A DNA stretch of 44,155 nucleotides. It comes from Lentilactobacillus otakiensis DSM 19908 = JCM 15040. GTDB taxonomy: Bacteria; Bacillota; Bacilli; Lactobacillales; Lactobacillaceae. The translations under genes were made by a program, and so were the position numbers. The stretch is from NCBI RefSeq assembly GCF_001434145.1, contig NZ_AZED01000002.1, positions 1 to 44,155 of the forward strand, given 5' to 3'. The notes beneath the pieces are model-generated. The model was not told where the DNA came from. It saw nothing but the letters and a program-made list of their open reading frames with translations, and made no database searches. Below are positions 30,901 to 39,106 of the stretch, piece by piece. Numbering within the stretch: position 1 is the first letter of the stretch; every line of letters begins with the position of its first letter.

Positions 30901-33519
30901 GAATCATGGAATAAAAAGATTCTAAAAGCTGAGAATAAATATGGTAAGGGATCCGTTCAAGTTGAAAAGTTGCAGAAGGAAAAGAAAGAAGCACTTGAGA
31001 AACAACATCTTAAATTTGCTACGAAAGTAACTGCTAAGGAAGCCGAACTGCATACTACCTTAGCTGGCCAGATTAAATTGTCTACTAATAAGATTGCTAA
31101 AGATTATAAAACGCTCACTGAAAAGAGTAAAAAGTATTCCAAAGAAAAAATGATTAAATTGGTGGCTAATGCCGATGAAGAGCAAAAATCTGTCAGTAAA
31201 AAAGCCAACGATGAATATCATAGTGTCTATAACGCTGCTTGGAAGAAATATAAAAATACAGTTAAAGCAGCAGATGAAGAGTACAAGGGAAATAGTTCGG
31301 CTGCCAAGGCACAACGCCAAAAAATTATTGAGGAGGCTCGTAAACAAAGAATTGGTGTGATTAATCATGCCAATAAACAAAAAAACGATTCAATCACTAA
31401 AGCAAAACAGCAGTCTGATAAGGTTTACGATTATGCGCATAATCAAAATCAGAAGGTAACAGCTCAGGCTGTTTCTCAATATGAGAGTATTAAGAAAAAT
31501 AATTCCAAAACCAAAGACAATTACAGTCTCTCCTGGCATGGCATCTGGAAGTCAGTTGGTAATTGGATTGGCAAACTGGTAAATGGGATGAATAAGAATG
31601 CCATTTCAGCCCAGAACAAAGTCTTTAAACAATACGGTGGTTCACAAACTTTGGATCAGATTCCAACGGTAGCCTGGGCAACAGGTACCGGATTATTGAA
31701 AAATGGTTTATTAACCCAACCGGTTTTGGCTAAGCTTAATGATGGTCACGATTCACCAGAAACACATAATAAAGAAATCATTGTCCACGCAGATGGGCAA
31801 TTAGAACCAGTTGAAGGTAAAGATACTCACCGGTTCCTAGAAGCTGGTTCCGGCGTTTTAAATGCTACAGAGTCTAAGATGTTAATGGCTTTAAATGGCA
31901 TGCAGCACTTTGCGTCAGGTACTGGTTTATTTGGTGGTATCGGGAAACTCTTTAAAGGCATTTGGGGTTCTTTAAAACAGAAGTTGTCGGCACTATCACA
32001 CATTGCTAATCATTCTGATGCAACTTTCAAACAAGTTTTTCAACCTAATTTTGGCGATATAAAGGGAACAGTTGGGAAGAACTTTGCCAATATGTTTGGC
32101 AAACGCGACAAGCAACAGGGTTCGGTTTGGTGGGATACTGCCTGGAATATGCTACATGGCATGGTTTCCGAAGGCGGCGGTCAAACTGATTCAGCATTTT
32201 TGAATGAAGCTAAGAAATTGGCAAATAGTGCCCATCACCGATATTCTGAAGGCTCTAATGTCCGCTTAGGACCGAATTATTATGATTGTTCTGGCTTAGT
32301 TTATGAGACTTTGAAACACATGGGAATTACAGTTCCTGGTGGCTCGACTACTGTCCCTGAATACAACTTTTCTAAGCCTGTATCTTGGAAGAATGCGAAG
32401 ACTGGTGATTTAGCGTTCTTCGGTCGTGGAGGAAGTCAACACGTTGGTATCGTGGTCGATAACAGTGGTTCTGGACATATGTTCAGTGCCGAAAATCCAA
32501 AGGACGGGATTAAATATTCTACCATCAAGGGCTTCGGTGATTTTGTTGGGATTCGAAGAGTGCCTGGGTTGATTGACAAAGTTAAAAAGTCAACTAAATC
32601 TCATAAACAAAGTTCTGGGTTACAAACACTAGTAAAATCTCAATTAAAGCATTCCGGGGTTTGGAGTTGGGTATCGAAAAATTTAAAACCATTATGGCAA
32701 AAATTGTTTGGTAGTTTAAGCAGCTTTGGATTAAGTGGTGATGTGGCAGCTAGAGCTAAAACCTTAGCTAAAGCATTGAAAAAGCTGGATCCACGCGCAA
32801 CTAAAGCAGGAATTGCTGCAATTCTTGGTAATTGGGAATTTGAGTCAGGATTAAATCCTAACGCAAGAAATTCATCTGGTGGAGCTTCTGGGCTTGGGCA
32901 GTGGTTAGGTGGTAGACTGAATCATTTGAAATCATATGCTCAACGTCATGGTGAAAACTGGCGCAATGCAGCTACCCAATTAAAGTTTGCGTTAAGCGAT
33001 GACAGTTCTGATTCTTCTGTATTTAAACGAATCCTCGAGGGTCACGGTTCGATCACTTCGTTAGCTAGTCAGTTTTCTGAAGATTGGGAACGTGGTGGCT
33101 ATACGGGGCAACACGTTAACGGTGCGAAGAAAGTTGCTAATTATTTAGGATATGCGAATGGTGGCTTAGTTGATCAAGAACAGTTAATTAAAGTAGCCGA
33201 ACGTAATAAACCGGAAACCATCATTCCATGGGATATTAATAAACGAGGACGAGCCTATGAATTGCTAGCTGATACTATGGCTCATTTTAAGCAAACAGAT
33301 CAGCACACCAACCAATCAAGCAATTCGGATGGTCAGGCTGTCAAAAGACTTGAAGCAAAGTTTGATACAATGATTAAACTTATGAGTCAATTGGTCGATG
33401 GCCAAAACAATCCGATTCCGGCAGTAGTGACTGACAAGCAAGTTGTTCAGGCAGTCAATAAGCATAACAAACGAACAACGGCTAAGAATAATTGGGGAAG
33501 AGGTGTAACCTTTGGCTAA
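27943..33519 (+). CDS. Tape measure protein with NlpC/P60 and phage lysozyme domains
   Basis: 1858 aa; sets tail length. N-terminal coiled coil (about 20-290), TMP core (about 380-590, FKDVVKVSSQAIEAFG and ADMTATDFHSLGKGMEYVG), and Gly/Ala-rich hydrophobic helices (about 845-895) suited to membrane insertion. A second long coiled coil (about 920-1190) follows. NlpC/P60 peptidase: Cys in DCSGLV (about 1449) and His in SQHVGIV (about 1500). A tail lysozyme-like domain at about 1600-1735 has the Glu in NWEFESGLNP and GGASGLGQW. Together the two domains could cut both peptide and glycan bonds during DNA entry. Confidence 0.95.
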   Translation: MATINDVMSTSIRLDAVQPARSLKTLTNYIKANTNAWRSQEVALKSSGDKLDALKTRYQGISEEIKGYNLKIDELKRRQSGLDQTTNQGSEKYAKYANQIAKAQEKIAGLNDQQSKAEKQFEYLNSGLSGLQRNYHNLNQVTNSYVDALKAQGKINQAGQVKLKGLKEGLNSLSDQYRLQNSELSKNSQAYKQAQLAYEKQQNVVNRLANDTHKNADEYVQEKEKLNQLKGSLDIANEAFNTQQVRVNKTATSLANVRSDVVKYDLQVGHMSDAMVRLGDKANIAKNKFKNSFGSIKGSLLGASVAMGTLGAAAFSGAKKATELQNVYKVNQNLLVTGGDKAKTAIKTVTEMQKDGAKYALKYGVSQKEIADQYQDLIKRGHTGAESLAVMKTELQASVASSDDFKDVVKVSSQAIEAFGMKTNNTAKMMHNTKRVVNALAYSADMTATDFHSLGKGMEYVGDSAHNADFSIEQTSAALGELSNHGLEADKAGTGLRKIITSLAAPTNSAMGALNEIGIKSTKIFQTANGNFKTLPAIFKIIEEHTKKLGGADTARIFKNVFGQTGMQAAQILAKYNGQLADLTNNVSKASKAGTYVQRLANKNAQTAQMSQKRFKQAWDQLSIMFGSKLLPYMTKAANQMTKLFGEKGFQKDIGKTATLTAHVAGGIANIGIFAIKHYEGVKRFGEALTAIWAVGKVYKYFKIFSDLTSVFSGQKLKVNRLTSAYDDQTLAIERNTKAKEANVDAGNGTSTIDDIADNAGGEGKVAEDAEKDGKIAVHDIDDTSKVTEDTGKIGRFAKLAEKFKGVSKLGKVVAGSVGVLDVLNSATDLIGMKKKSAGSHIGAATGSLGGTAAGAAIGTAILPGIGTAVGAGLGGLVGEGVGRKFGKAIQKGLSAQKIHTPKLSTKSSFKKLSDEATSYYKNREAQDKKNLQLLYKNGDITKKEYEKRLQVIKGEGSKANRLTLMSQKDQQAIAKYYAQSRQRLTESWNKKILKAENKYGKGSVQVEKLQKEKKEALEKQHLKFATKVTAKEAELHTTLAGQIKLSTNKIAKDYKTLTEKSKKYSKEKMIKLVANADEEQKSVSKKANDEYHSVYNAAWKKYKNTVKAADEEYKGNSSAAKAQRQKIIEEARKQRIGVINHANKQKNDSITKAKQQSDKVYDYAHNQNQKVTAQAVSQYESIKKNNSKTKDNYSLSWHGIWKSVGNWIGKLVNGMNKNAISAQNKVFKQYGGSQTLDQIPTVAWATGTGLLKNGLLTQPVLAKLNDGHDSPETHNKEIIVHADGQLEPVEGKDTHRFLEAGSGVLNATESKMLMALNGMQHFASGTGLFGGIGKLFKGIWGSLKQKLSALSHIANHSDATFKQVFQPNFGDIKGTVGKNFANMFGKRDKQQGSVWWDTAWNMLHGMVSEGGGQTDSAFLNEAKKLANSAHHRYSEGSNVRLGPNYYDCSGLVYETLKHMGITVPGGSTTVPEYNFSKPVSWKNAKTGDLAFFGRGGSQHVGIVVDNSGSGHMFSAENPKDGIKYSTIKGFGDFVGIRRVPGLIDKVKKSTKSHKQSSGLQTLVKSQLKHSGVWSWVSKNLKPLWQKLFGSLSSFGLSGDVAARAKTLAKALKKLDPRATKAGIAAILGNWEFESGLNPNARNSSGGASGLGQWLGGRLNHLKSYAQRHGENWRNAATQLKFALSDDSSDSSVFKRILEGHGSITSLASQFSEDWERGGYTGQHVNGAKKVANYLGYANGGLVDQEQLIKVAERNKPETIIPWDINKRGRAYELLADTMAHFKQTDQHTNQSSNSDGQAVKRLEAKFDTMIKLMSQLVDGQNNPIPAVVTDKQVVQAVNKHNKRTTAKNNWGRGVTFG

Positions 33520-34741
33520 TAACGATAATTATGATGTAAACACATTTGATTTTGCGTTTGATGAAGATGGAAATGGTGGTTTTAATTCGGAAGACGATTT
33601 AGGCATATTTCTAAATCATGTATCGAAACCGTTAGCCCCCAATATTACTGAGTCATTTCAAGACGTCCCTAAACGTTATGGTGGTGTGTACTTGGGAACA
33701 GACTACGGTGAAAAAGAATTCGACATTCCAATTACCTGTTTCTGTACCACCCGCGATGAATATAACGAACGAATTAAAACATTAACTAACGTTTTAGTTA
33801 ATACCAGCAGTGATGCTGATACTGAATATCCGTTGAGGTTTAATGACGATCCAGATGTAACTTATTATGGACACTTTACGAGTATTCCAACACCGACATT
33901 TATTAATGAAGGTGTTCAGGACTTTCAAACTACGTTAGTCTTCATGCTGGCAGATCCACGTGGATTTCTACCACAGAAGGAAATAAAAATTACAGACAAT
34001 GATCAGCAAATTATTCCCGAAGGAAATACGGAAGTTGATCCAATTATTCATATTATTCCGAAAACCGATCTTTATTATGTGGGTTATGAAACAAATGATG
34101 ATTATGTAGCGGTTGGATATAATGTTGATGACGGTGATACGACTACGGATAGTGATGGCAACGTCACAGTCATGGGACAATCTCAAACTCAACAGGTTGA
34201 CGATCCCTGCAACTCATTAGCAACGTGGATTCAATGTAGTGAAAATACACAAGCTTTTCCAATTTATAAGGGTGAGTTAGATGGAAAATCGGCAGCCACT
34301 GGTACTTCAATTATGGTGGCTAAAGATAAAGATGATCATTACGAATGGGGATCTCGTGGGAAACACAAGAATTTTTACGGACCAGCGGTTATGCATAATG
34401 GTCTACCGAAAATTACTCCCTATTGGAAAGTTTCGGTACGCTTACATCATGTTAAACGAATGAAAAATGAGCGGGCGATGGGAAAAATCGAAGCTTATTT
34501 GTTGGACAATAACGGTAATGTTTGTGGAAGAATGGGCATTGAAGATTATTCGATGGGCCGTTATCCACGGGCGTTTATTCAATTAGGCAATAATTTTGAT
34601 AGTAGTAACTCTGGTAGTTATTTAACATTGCTGTTTGATGAAGGTAATGGTCAGCAGAAACAAAATGAGGCTACCAAGCATGTTAAAGTTGCCTACACCA
34701 AAACGGTCACCGTTAAGAAGACGACTAAAAAGAAGAAGTGA
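33512..34741 (+). CDS. Distal tail protein (Dit), N-terminal part with inserted domain
   Basis: 409 aa, TTG start after GAAGAGGTG, overlapping the tape measure by 8 bp. Residues about 1-155 are the Dit N-terminal domain (KRYGGVYLGTDYGEKEFDIP, then FMLADPRGF). After it, a beta-rich region (about 230-395, with ITPYWKVSVRLHHV, AYLLDNNGNVCGRMG and SYLTLLFDEGNGQQ) looks like the galectin/CBM-type insertion of evolved Dit proteins. It ends abruptly in KKTTKKKK. The normal Dit C-terminal domain is in the next ORF, so Dit seems to be split. Confidence 0.85.
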   Translation: MANNDNYDVNTFDFAFDEDGNGGFNSEDDLGIFLNHVSKPLAPNITESFQDVPKRYGGVYLGTDYGEKEFDIPITCFCTTRDEYNERIKTLTNVLVNTSSDADTEYPLRFNDDPDVTYYGHFTSIPTPTFINEGVQDFQTTLVFMLADPRGFLPQKEIKITDNDQQIIPEGNTEVDPIIHIIPKTDLYYVGYETNDDYVAVGYNVDDGDTTTDSDGNVTVMGQSQTQQVDDPCNSLATWIQCSENTQAFPIYKGELDGKSAATGTSIMVAKDKDDHYEWGSRGKHKNFYGPAVMHNGLPKITPYWKVSVRLHHVKRMKNERAMGKIEAYLLDNNGNVCGRMGIEDYSMGRYPRAFIQLGNNFDSSNSGSYLTLLFDEGNGQQKQNEATKHVKVAYTKTVTVKKTTKKKK

Positions 34742-34746
34742 TATAA

Positions 34747-35496
34747 ATGAATCTACAATTCTTTGCGCGGAAGAAACGAAAAACTCGTAAGAAGACTAAG
34801 ACTAAAAAGAAACGAGTTGTGAAATCTAAAAAGGGTGGCAAGAAGAGTAGTAGTAAAGGGGGCAAAAAAACATCAGCTCCCAAAGCTACAACAAAGAAGA
34901 AAAAGGAAAAAGAATATGTAACTGAAACCTCGTATATGAATAAGGATGCCTACTCGAATTTTTATGGTGAATTTATTCTTGAACGACAGAAAAAATCGGA
35001 TAGTTCGGGGAATGTTTACGACAACTGGGTAGCAGAAATTAACCAGTGGGATCCTAAAACCGGTGAGCCATATAGTGTTAACAATACAAGTAAAACTCAC
35101 ATGCATAAGGAAAAGTTGGATAAATCCGGTAAGTTTGGTTTTGCTTTAGCCAACTTAGGCGTTTTCTTTGGTAAGCATGATATTAAAGAGGACTTAGTTA
35201 ATCCAGTGGTGGCGTATAAGTCAGATTATGAAGCTTTAACCAATTATGAAGAATGGCGCAGTGATGGCTCTACTGATCCAGATGATACGCCACATATTAT
35301 TGCCAAGGCTGGTCAAGAAATTATTATTGATACGGCCAACAATAAAGTTACTATTGATGGAAAACCGGCCGATAAATACGTTTCATGGTTATCGACCTTC
35401 CCTAAATTAACCGGTGGGGTTCCACAAACTCTACACTTTTTCCCGGATCCCAAAAATGCTGATGTAACAATTGAATATCGACCAGCAATTAAGTAG
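34747..35496 (+). CDS. Dit C-terminal part with polycationic N-terminus
   Basis: 249 aa. It begins MNLQFFARKKRKTRKK and stays Lys/Ser/Gly-rich to about residue 57. A beta-rich section follows (YSNFYGEFILERQKKSDSSG), and the end matches the Dit C-terminal domain (QEIIIDTANNKVTIDGKPAD; VSWLSTFPKLTGGV). Only 5 bp separate it from the first half, so translation is probably coupled. The basic segment is very unusual for a tail protein. An alternative reading is one evolved Dit gene broken by mutation, but both parts are clean ORFs. Confidence 0.75.
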   Translation: MNLQFFARKKRKTRKKTKTKKKRVVKSKKGGKKSSSKGGKKTSAPKATTKKKKEKEYVTETSYMNKDAYSNFYGEFILERQKKSDSSGNVYDNWVAEINQWDPKTGEPYSVNNTSKTHMHKEKLDKSGKFGFALANLGVFFGKHDIKEDLVNPVVAYKSDYEALTNYEEWRSDGSTDPDDTPHIIAKAGQEIIIDTANNKVTIDGKPADKYVSWLSTFPKLTGGVPQTLHFFPDPKNADVTIEYRPAIK

Positions 35497-35518
35497 TCAC
35501 GAAAGCGACTACTTTTTT
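35491..35518 (+). terminator. Terminator within the tail operon
   Basis: AAGTAGTC / GACTACTT with a GAAA-containing loop and a TTTTTT run, overlapping the stop codon of the Dit C-terminal ORF. It lies between Dit and Tal genes, so baseplate genes need read-through or antitermination. Confidence 0.7.
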
Positions 35519-35543
35519 ATACATAAATAAGGAGGTTAGAGAT

Positions 35544-38126
35544 TTGTATATTATCCTGGATAAAAATTTAAAGCGAGTTGCCACGTTATCGACTAATTCA
35601 GACGCCAACCCGTTTTGGGGTGAAGTAGTTGAACGCCAAATTGCCGATGATAACAGTAACTCGGATGATGGTATTACTGGCGTTAGCACTTTTAATAGTA
35701 CGGATCCGAATGCTAACTCTAAAAGTTGGAATGATACATTAACAGGACTAACCATGTTGCAAAGTGCCCCTGCGGCTCAATACTTAACGGTTGGTAATAG
35801 TGTCGCAGTGTATGATGATGTGCATAATCATTGGCGTATTTATCGAATTTATCAGGTTGATGAAACTATTGATGCCACTAGTGGGGCTCACTTAGTAACG
35901 GTGGATGCTATTAACCTAGCAATCTATAAATTAAATAAGACCATTCCACCACAAAAAGACATTAAAAATTGTAAATTAGATCAAGCTATGCAGTGGATCA
36001 TGGCTGATACCGGTTGGGATTTACAAAATAATTGTTCTTCGGGATTGTTTGCTGATATTAACTTTGACGGGACGGCTTCTAGTCAATCTGCCTTGCAGAC
36101 GGTTCTATCAACTTACGATGCGGAAGCTGATGCTTATTGCCATATTGATGCCAACGGTATTGTGACTGACCTGATTTTAGAATTAGCTGATCAATTGGGA
36201 GAAGATGAAGGCAAGTCAATTACCTATGGGCAAAACATGTTATCTGTCCAACGAGAAACAGTTGATACTAATTTAGTAACTAAGCTTTACATTGTAGGCG
36301 CAAATAATGCTTCAATTGCCTCGGTTAATAACGGCAAGAATTATATTACTGACGTTTCAGCAAATTCTCTTTATAACACTGATCAGAACACCTGGCTGGA
36401 AGGAACAATTACTAGTGACACTATTACTGAACCTAAAGCATTGCTTGATTGGGGATTACGGGAATTAAGATTGTATAATCACCCACGAATTAACTATGCT
36501 GTGGAGGTTACTCAAGATTTTCAAGCTAACTTGGGCGATACTATTAAGGTGATTGATTTATCTATGAACCCGATTTTAACCACGGAGGCAAGAGTCATTC
36601 AGCAAACTACCTCAGAAAGTGACCCAAGTCAAAATAAAGTTGTATTAGGTGAGTTCAGTACAGTTAAAGTAATTACGCCGGCGTTTATTCGCAATATGGA
36701 ACAGCGTTGGAATGACCACGTTAAGAAACTATTTGAAGAAGCCCGAGAGAATGCCAATGCAGCCACAGTCAGTTTGATTACGCCGTTAGGTTCAACTTGG
36801 TATAACACGGATACTTCCAAACGGGTGATTGCAAGACTATTTATTGAAGGTGAGAATGTAACCTCTTATCTGGCACCACAAGCGTTTAATTGGCAAAAAA
36901 TTAATATGGATGGCACCCGTGATATTGGCTGGGAAGCTGACCATGCAAAAGATGGTTATCAGGTTACTATCGAACCACCATTTGTCGGGACACTATTAGT
37001 CACCATTGATGATACTTATGTGAAAGATGAGGCAGAGATGTGGATTGATACCAGCAATTCAGCTGATGGTTCCTGGAATAAGCTTTGGGAAACGAAAGAT
37101 GCCACCAACAAAGATTTTAATGGCGATCAGCATATTGGGGCCTTACAATTTTCATATTTATTGAGTGATGGTTCGGTGTTGTCTAGTTATCACTATTCTA
37201 AAGACAAAAACCATTCAGATTGTGAATTTATTAAATGGAACGCTGATGGAACATTACAAAGCATGATGTTTGTAACTGGAGGTGGCCATTGCGGATCGTT
37301 TGGCTATGATGAAGGTTCCAACACAATTTATACAGAAATAAAAGATCCAATTGATGGGAAATATTATTTGGTAACAATGGCATATCAAGCCAATACAAGT
37401 GCTAGTAATATAACCAAGTGGTGCCAAGTAAAACAATATTTTCGAGTTAACGTTGATTTGAAGAACAATCTGTGGCTAGGAAGTACGACAAGTGGGAAAG
37501 TATATGTTTGTCAAATTAGCGATTTACAAGCTGGAAACTTTACTCCTATCATTGAATTTAATCTGCAAGACTTTGGCTGGAAACCATTACCAGCTGGAAC
37601 CATTAATAATGGCACTTATAATACTCTCCAAGCGAATGGGATTAGTTATCCATTTGCTTTTTTTACGGCGGGTGGTGCTAACAATGCTGATGACAAACAT
37701 GTTATGTGTATTAACTTAATTACACAGTCAATGGTATTTGATTATGTGGTGGAACCAATGCAGGATATCAAGTTAACAGTGCCGTTGGAAAATGGCGGTC
37801 ATTTGGAGCCGGAGGGCATATATGAAGATGTTAATAATTCTAGGTTAATTGTTGGCTTTAACGTTTCTGAATATAGGGATGCTGCACATACTGTCTCTAT
37901 TGCTCATAGTGCCCTATATACAGCTCCACTTGGAATCCGTGATGATTCTAAAGACTTAGTTGTTGAATATCCTGAACAAGACGAGGGTGAAAATGATGAA
38001 GCTGAACAACCAGTAATTGCTGGAAATGATAATGCGGATGATTCGGATGCAAGTTCGGATAGTGATGAAGATGGTGATGAGTCAACTGGCGAAGGAACCA
38101 AAATTGAGGATGGTGATAACAATTGA
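35544..38126 (+). CDS. Tail-associated protein (Tal) with C-terminal propeller-like domain
   Basis: 860 aa, TTG start after AAGGAGG. Residues about 1-390 match the Tal/gp27-like hub (MYIILDKNLKRVATLSTNSD, GNSVAVYDDVHNHWRIYRIY, LLDWGLRELRLYNHPRINYA). The next part (about 480-800) has repeated short strands with Trp/Gly motifs (GGGHCGSFGYDEGSNTIYTE, NNLWLGSTTSGKVYVCQI, GHLEPEGIYED). This suggests a beta-propeller, possibly helveticin-like, for binding cell-wall polymers; this is inference. The last 50 residues are almost all Asp/Glu/Asn/Ser. Confidence 0.85.
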   Translation: MYIILDKNLKRVATLSTNSDANPFWGEVVERQIADDNSNSDDGITGVSTFNSTDPNANSKSWNDTLTGLTMLQSAPAAQYLTVGNSVAVYDDVHNHWRIYRIYQVDETIDATSGAHLVTVDAINLAIYKLNKTIPPQKDIKNCKLDQAMQWIMADTGWDLQNNCSSGLFADINFDGTASSQSALQTVLSTYDAEADAYCHIDANGIVTDLILELADQLGEDEGKSITYGQNMLSVQRETVDTNLVTKLYIVGANNASIASVNNGKNYITDVSANSLYNTDQNTWLEGTITSDTITEPKALLDWGLRELRLYNHPRINYAVEVTQDFQANLGDTIKVIDLSMNPILTTEARVIQQTTSESDPSQNKVVLGEFSTVKVITPAFIRNMEQRWNDHVKKLFEEARENANAATVSLITPLGSTWYNTDTSKRVIARLFIEGENVTSYLAPQAFNWQKINMDGTRDIGWEADHAKDGYQVTIEPPFVGTLLVTIDDTYVKDEAEMWIDTSNSADGSWNKLWETKDATNKDFNGDQHIGALQFSYLLSDGSVLSSYHYSKDKNHSDCEFIKWNADGTLQSMMFVTGGGHCGSFGYDEGSNTIYTEIKDPIDGKYYLVTMAYQANTSASNITKWCQVKQYFRVNVDLKNNLWLGSTTSGKVYVCQISDLQAGNFTPIIEFNLQDFGWKPLPAGTINNGTYNTLQANGISYPFAFFTAGGANNADDKHVMCINLITQSMVFDYVVEPMQDIKLTVPLENGGHLEPEGIYEDVNNSRLIVGFNVSEYRDAAHTVSIAHSALYTAPLGIRDDSKDLVVEYPEQDEGENDEAEQPVIAGNDNADDSDASSDSDEDGDESTGEGTKIEDGDNN

Positions 38127-38956
38127 TTATTGCAACGGGGACGTTAAATATTGATGAAAATGCTAAACTTGCCCAACAGGCCTCTGACGATGCAAAAAAT
38201 GCTGCTAATTCTGCGGCTGATGAAGCAGATAAAGTAAAAACTTCGCTCGATGGAAAAATTACCGTTTCATCGCAAGAGCCTTTTGATGATGGGAAAAGTC
38301 ATGATGAAGGTGATATTTGGTACGTCCAAGACAGTAACCATATAACTAGTGAAATGTACACCTATGATGGATCTGATTGGGTTAAGACTAAGATGTCCCA
38401 AACAGCCTTGTCAGTTGGTCAGCTTTCAGCGTTATCTGCTGATTTAGGAACCATTGAAGCCGGATATTTGAACTCTGTGGAAGTTGACTCATCAATCATT
38501 AAAGCTGCGAAAATTGATGCAACTTCAACAATTACAGGGGCATCAATTGAGGAAGATGGTAATAATGGAAGGATCACATTAGACACAAACGGTTTTTGTG
38601 CCATTAGTAATGGTAAATATCTTCAATTTGTATCTGGAAATAGTAATGGATATACTCAAATCCGTGGTGGCTTGGATGTTGATTCAATTAATGTTGGAGC
38701 TTCAGTTATTGAAGGACAGACTTTTCAAGCATATGGCGGTAATAATACTCATATTGGTAGTGCAGATGCTTGGACGTATTTAGCAGAAGGAATTAAATGT
38801 GGTCCCCAAGGTTATATTTCATCAGTTTCAGGAACTGATATCTATTTTCATAATGAAGCTGGATCGACAATTGATATTCATGCTGGTGACGTCATTTCAC
38901 ATGGAACTAATTTACTTGATGAAATTAATGGGATTAAAAAGAAATTGAAGATGTAA
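38123..38956 (+). CDS. Tal C-terminal/tail-spike-type baseplate protein
   Basis: 277 aa, TTG start overlapping the Tal stop. KLAQQASDDAKNAANSAADE forms a helical linker. ITVSSQEPFDDGKSHDEGDI, then SVGQLSALSADLGTIEAGYL, is the linker normally found inside long Tal or tail-spike proteins of streptococcal and lactobacillus phages. The rest is repeated beta structure. Probably the ancestral Tal C-terminus, now encoded separately. Confidence 0.7.
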   Translation: MIIATGTLNIDENAKLAQQASDDAKNAANSAADEADKVKTSLDGKITVSSQEPFDDGKSHDEGDIWYVQDSNHITSEMYTYDGSDWVKTKMSQTALSVGQLSALSADLGTIEAGYLNSVEVDSSIIKAAKIDATSTITGASIEEDGNNGRITLDTNGFCAISNGKYLQFVSGNSNGYTQIRGGLDVDSINVGASVIEGQTFQAYGGNNTHIGSADAWTYLAEGIKCGPQGYISSVSGTDIYFHNEAGSTIDIHAGDVISHGTNLLDEINGIKKKLKM

Positions 38957-38965
38957 GGTGATCTG

Positions 38966-39106
38966 ATGAATGATATTAACGCACAAGATTTAATTAACCA
39001 ATTAGTTAATGAGTACAGTCAAGATATGGCAGCAAAAAATCAACAAATTGCGTTATTAAAAATTGAAAATAATCAGCTTAGAAAGAAGGTGAAAACTAAT
39101 GAGTAA
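38966..39106 (+). CDS. Small coiled-coil baseplate-region protein
   Basis: 46 aa (MNDINAQDLINQLVNEYSQD at the start, LLKIENNQLRKKVKTNE at the end), a predicted helix with heptad spacing. Small proteins of this type are common just before BppU genes. RBS AAGGTGAT. Confidence 0.6.
   Translation: MNDINAQDLINQLVNEYSQDMAAKNQQIALLKIENNQLRKKVKTNE

Noticed and set aside
34700-34750. Programmed frameshift joining the two Dit ORFs
   Set aside because: The -1 frame contains stops (TAA at 34744 just before the second ATG, and another upstream), so no single shift at the end of the first ORF gives a fusion.
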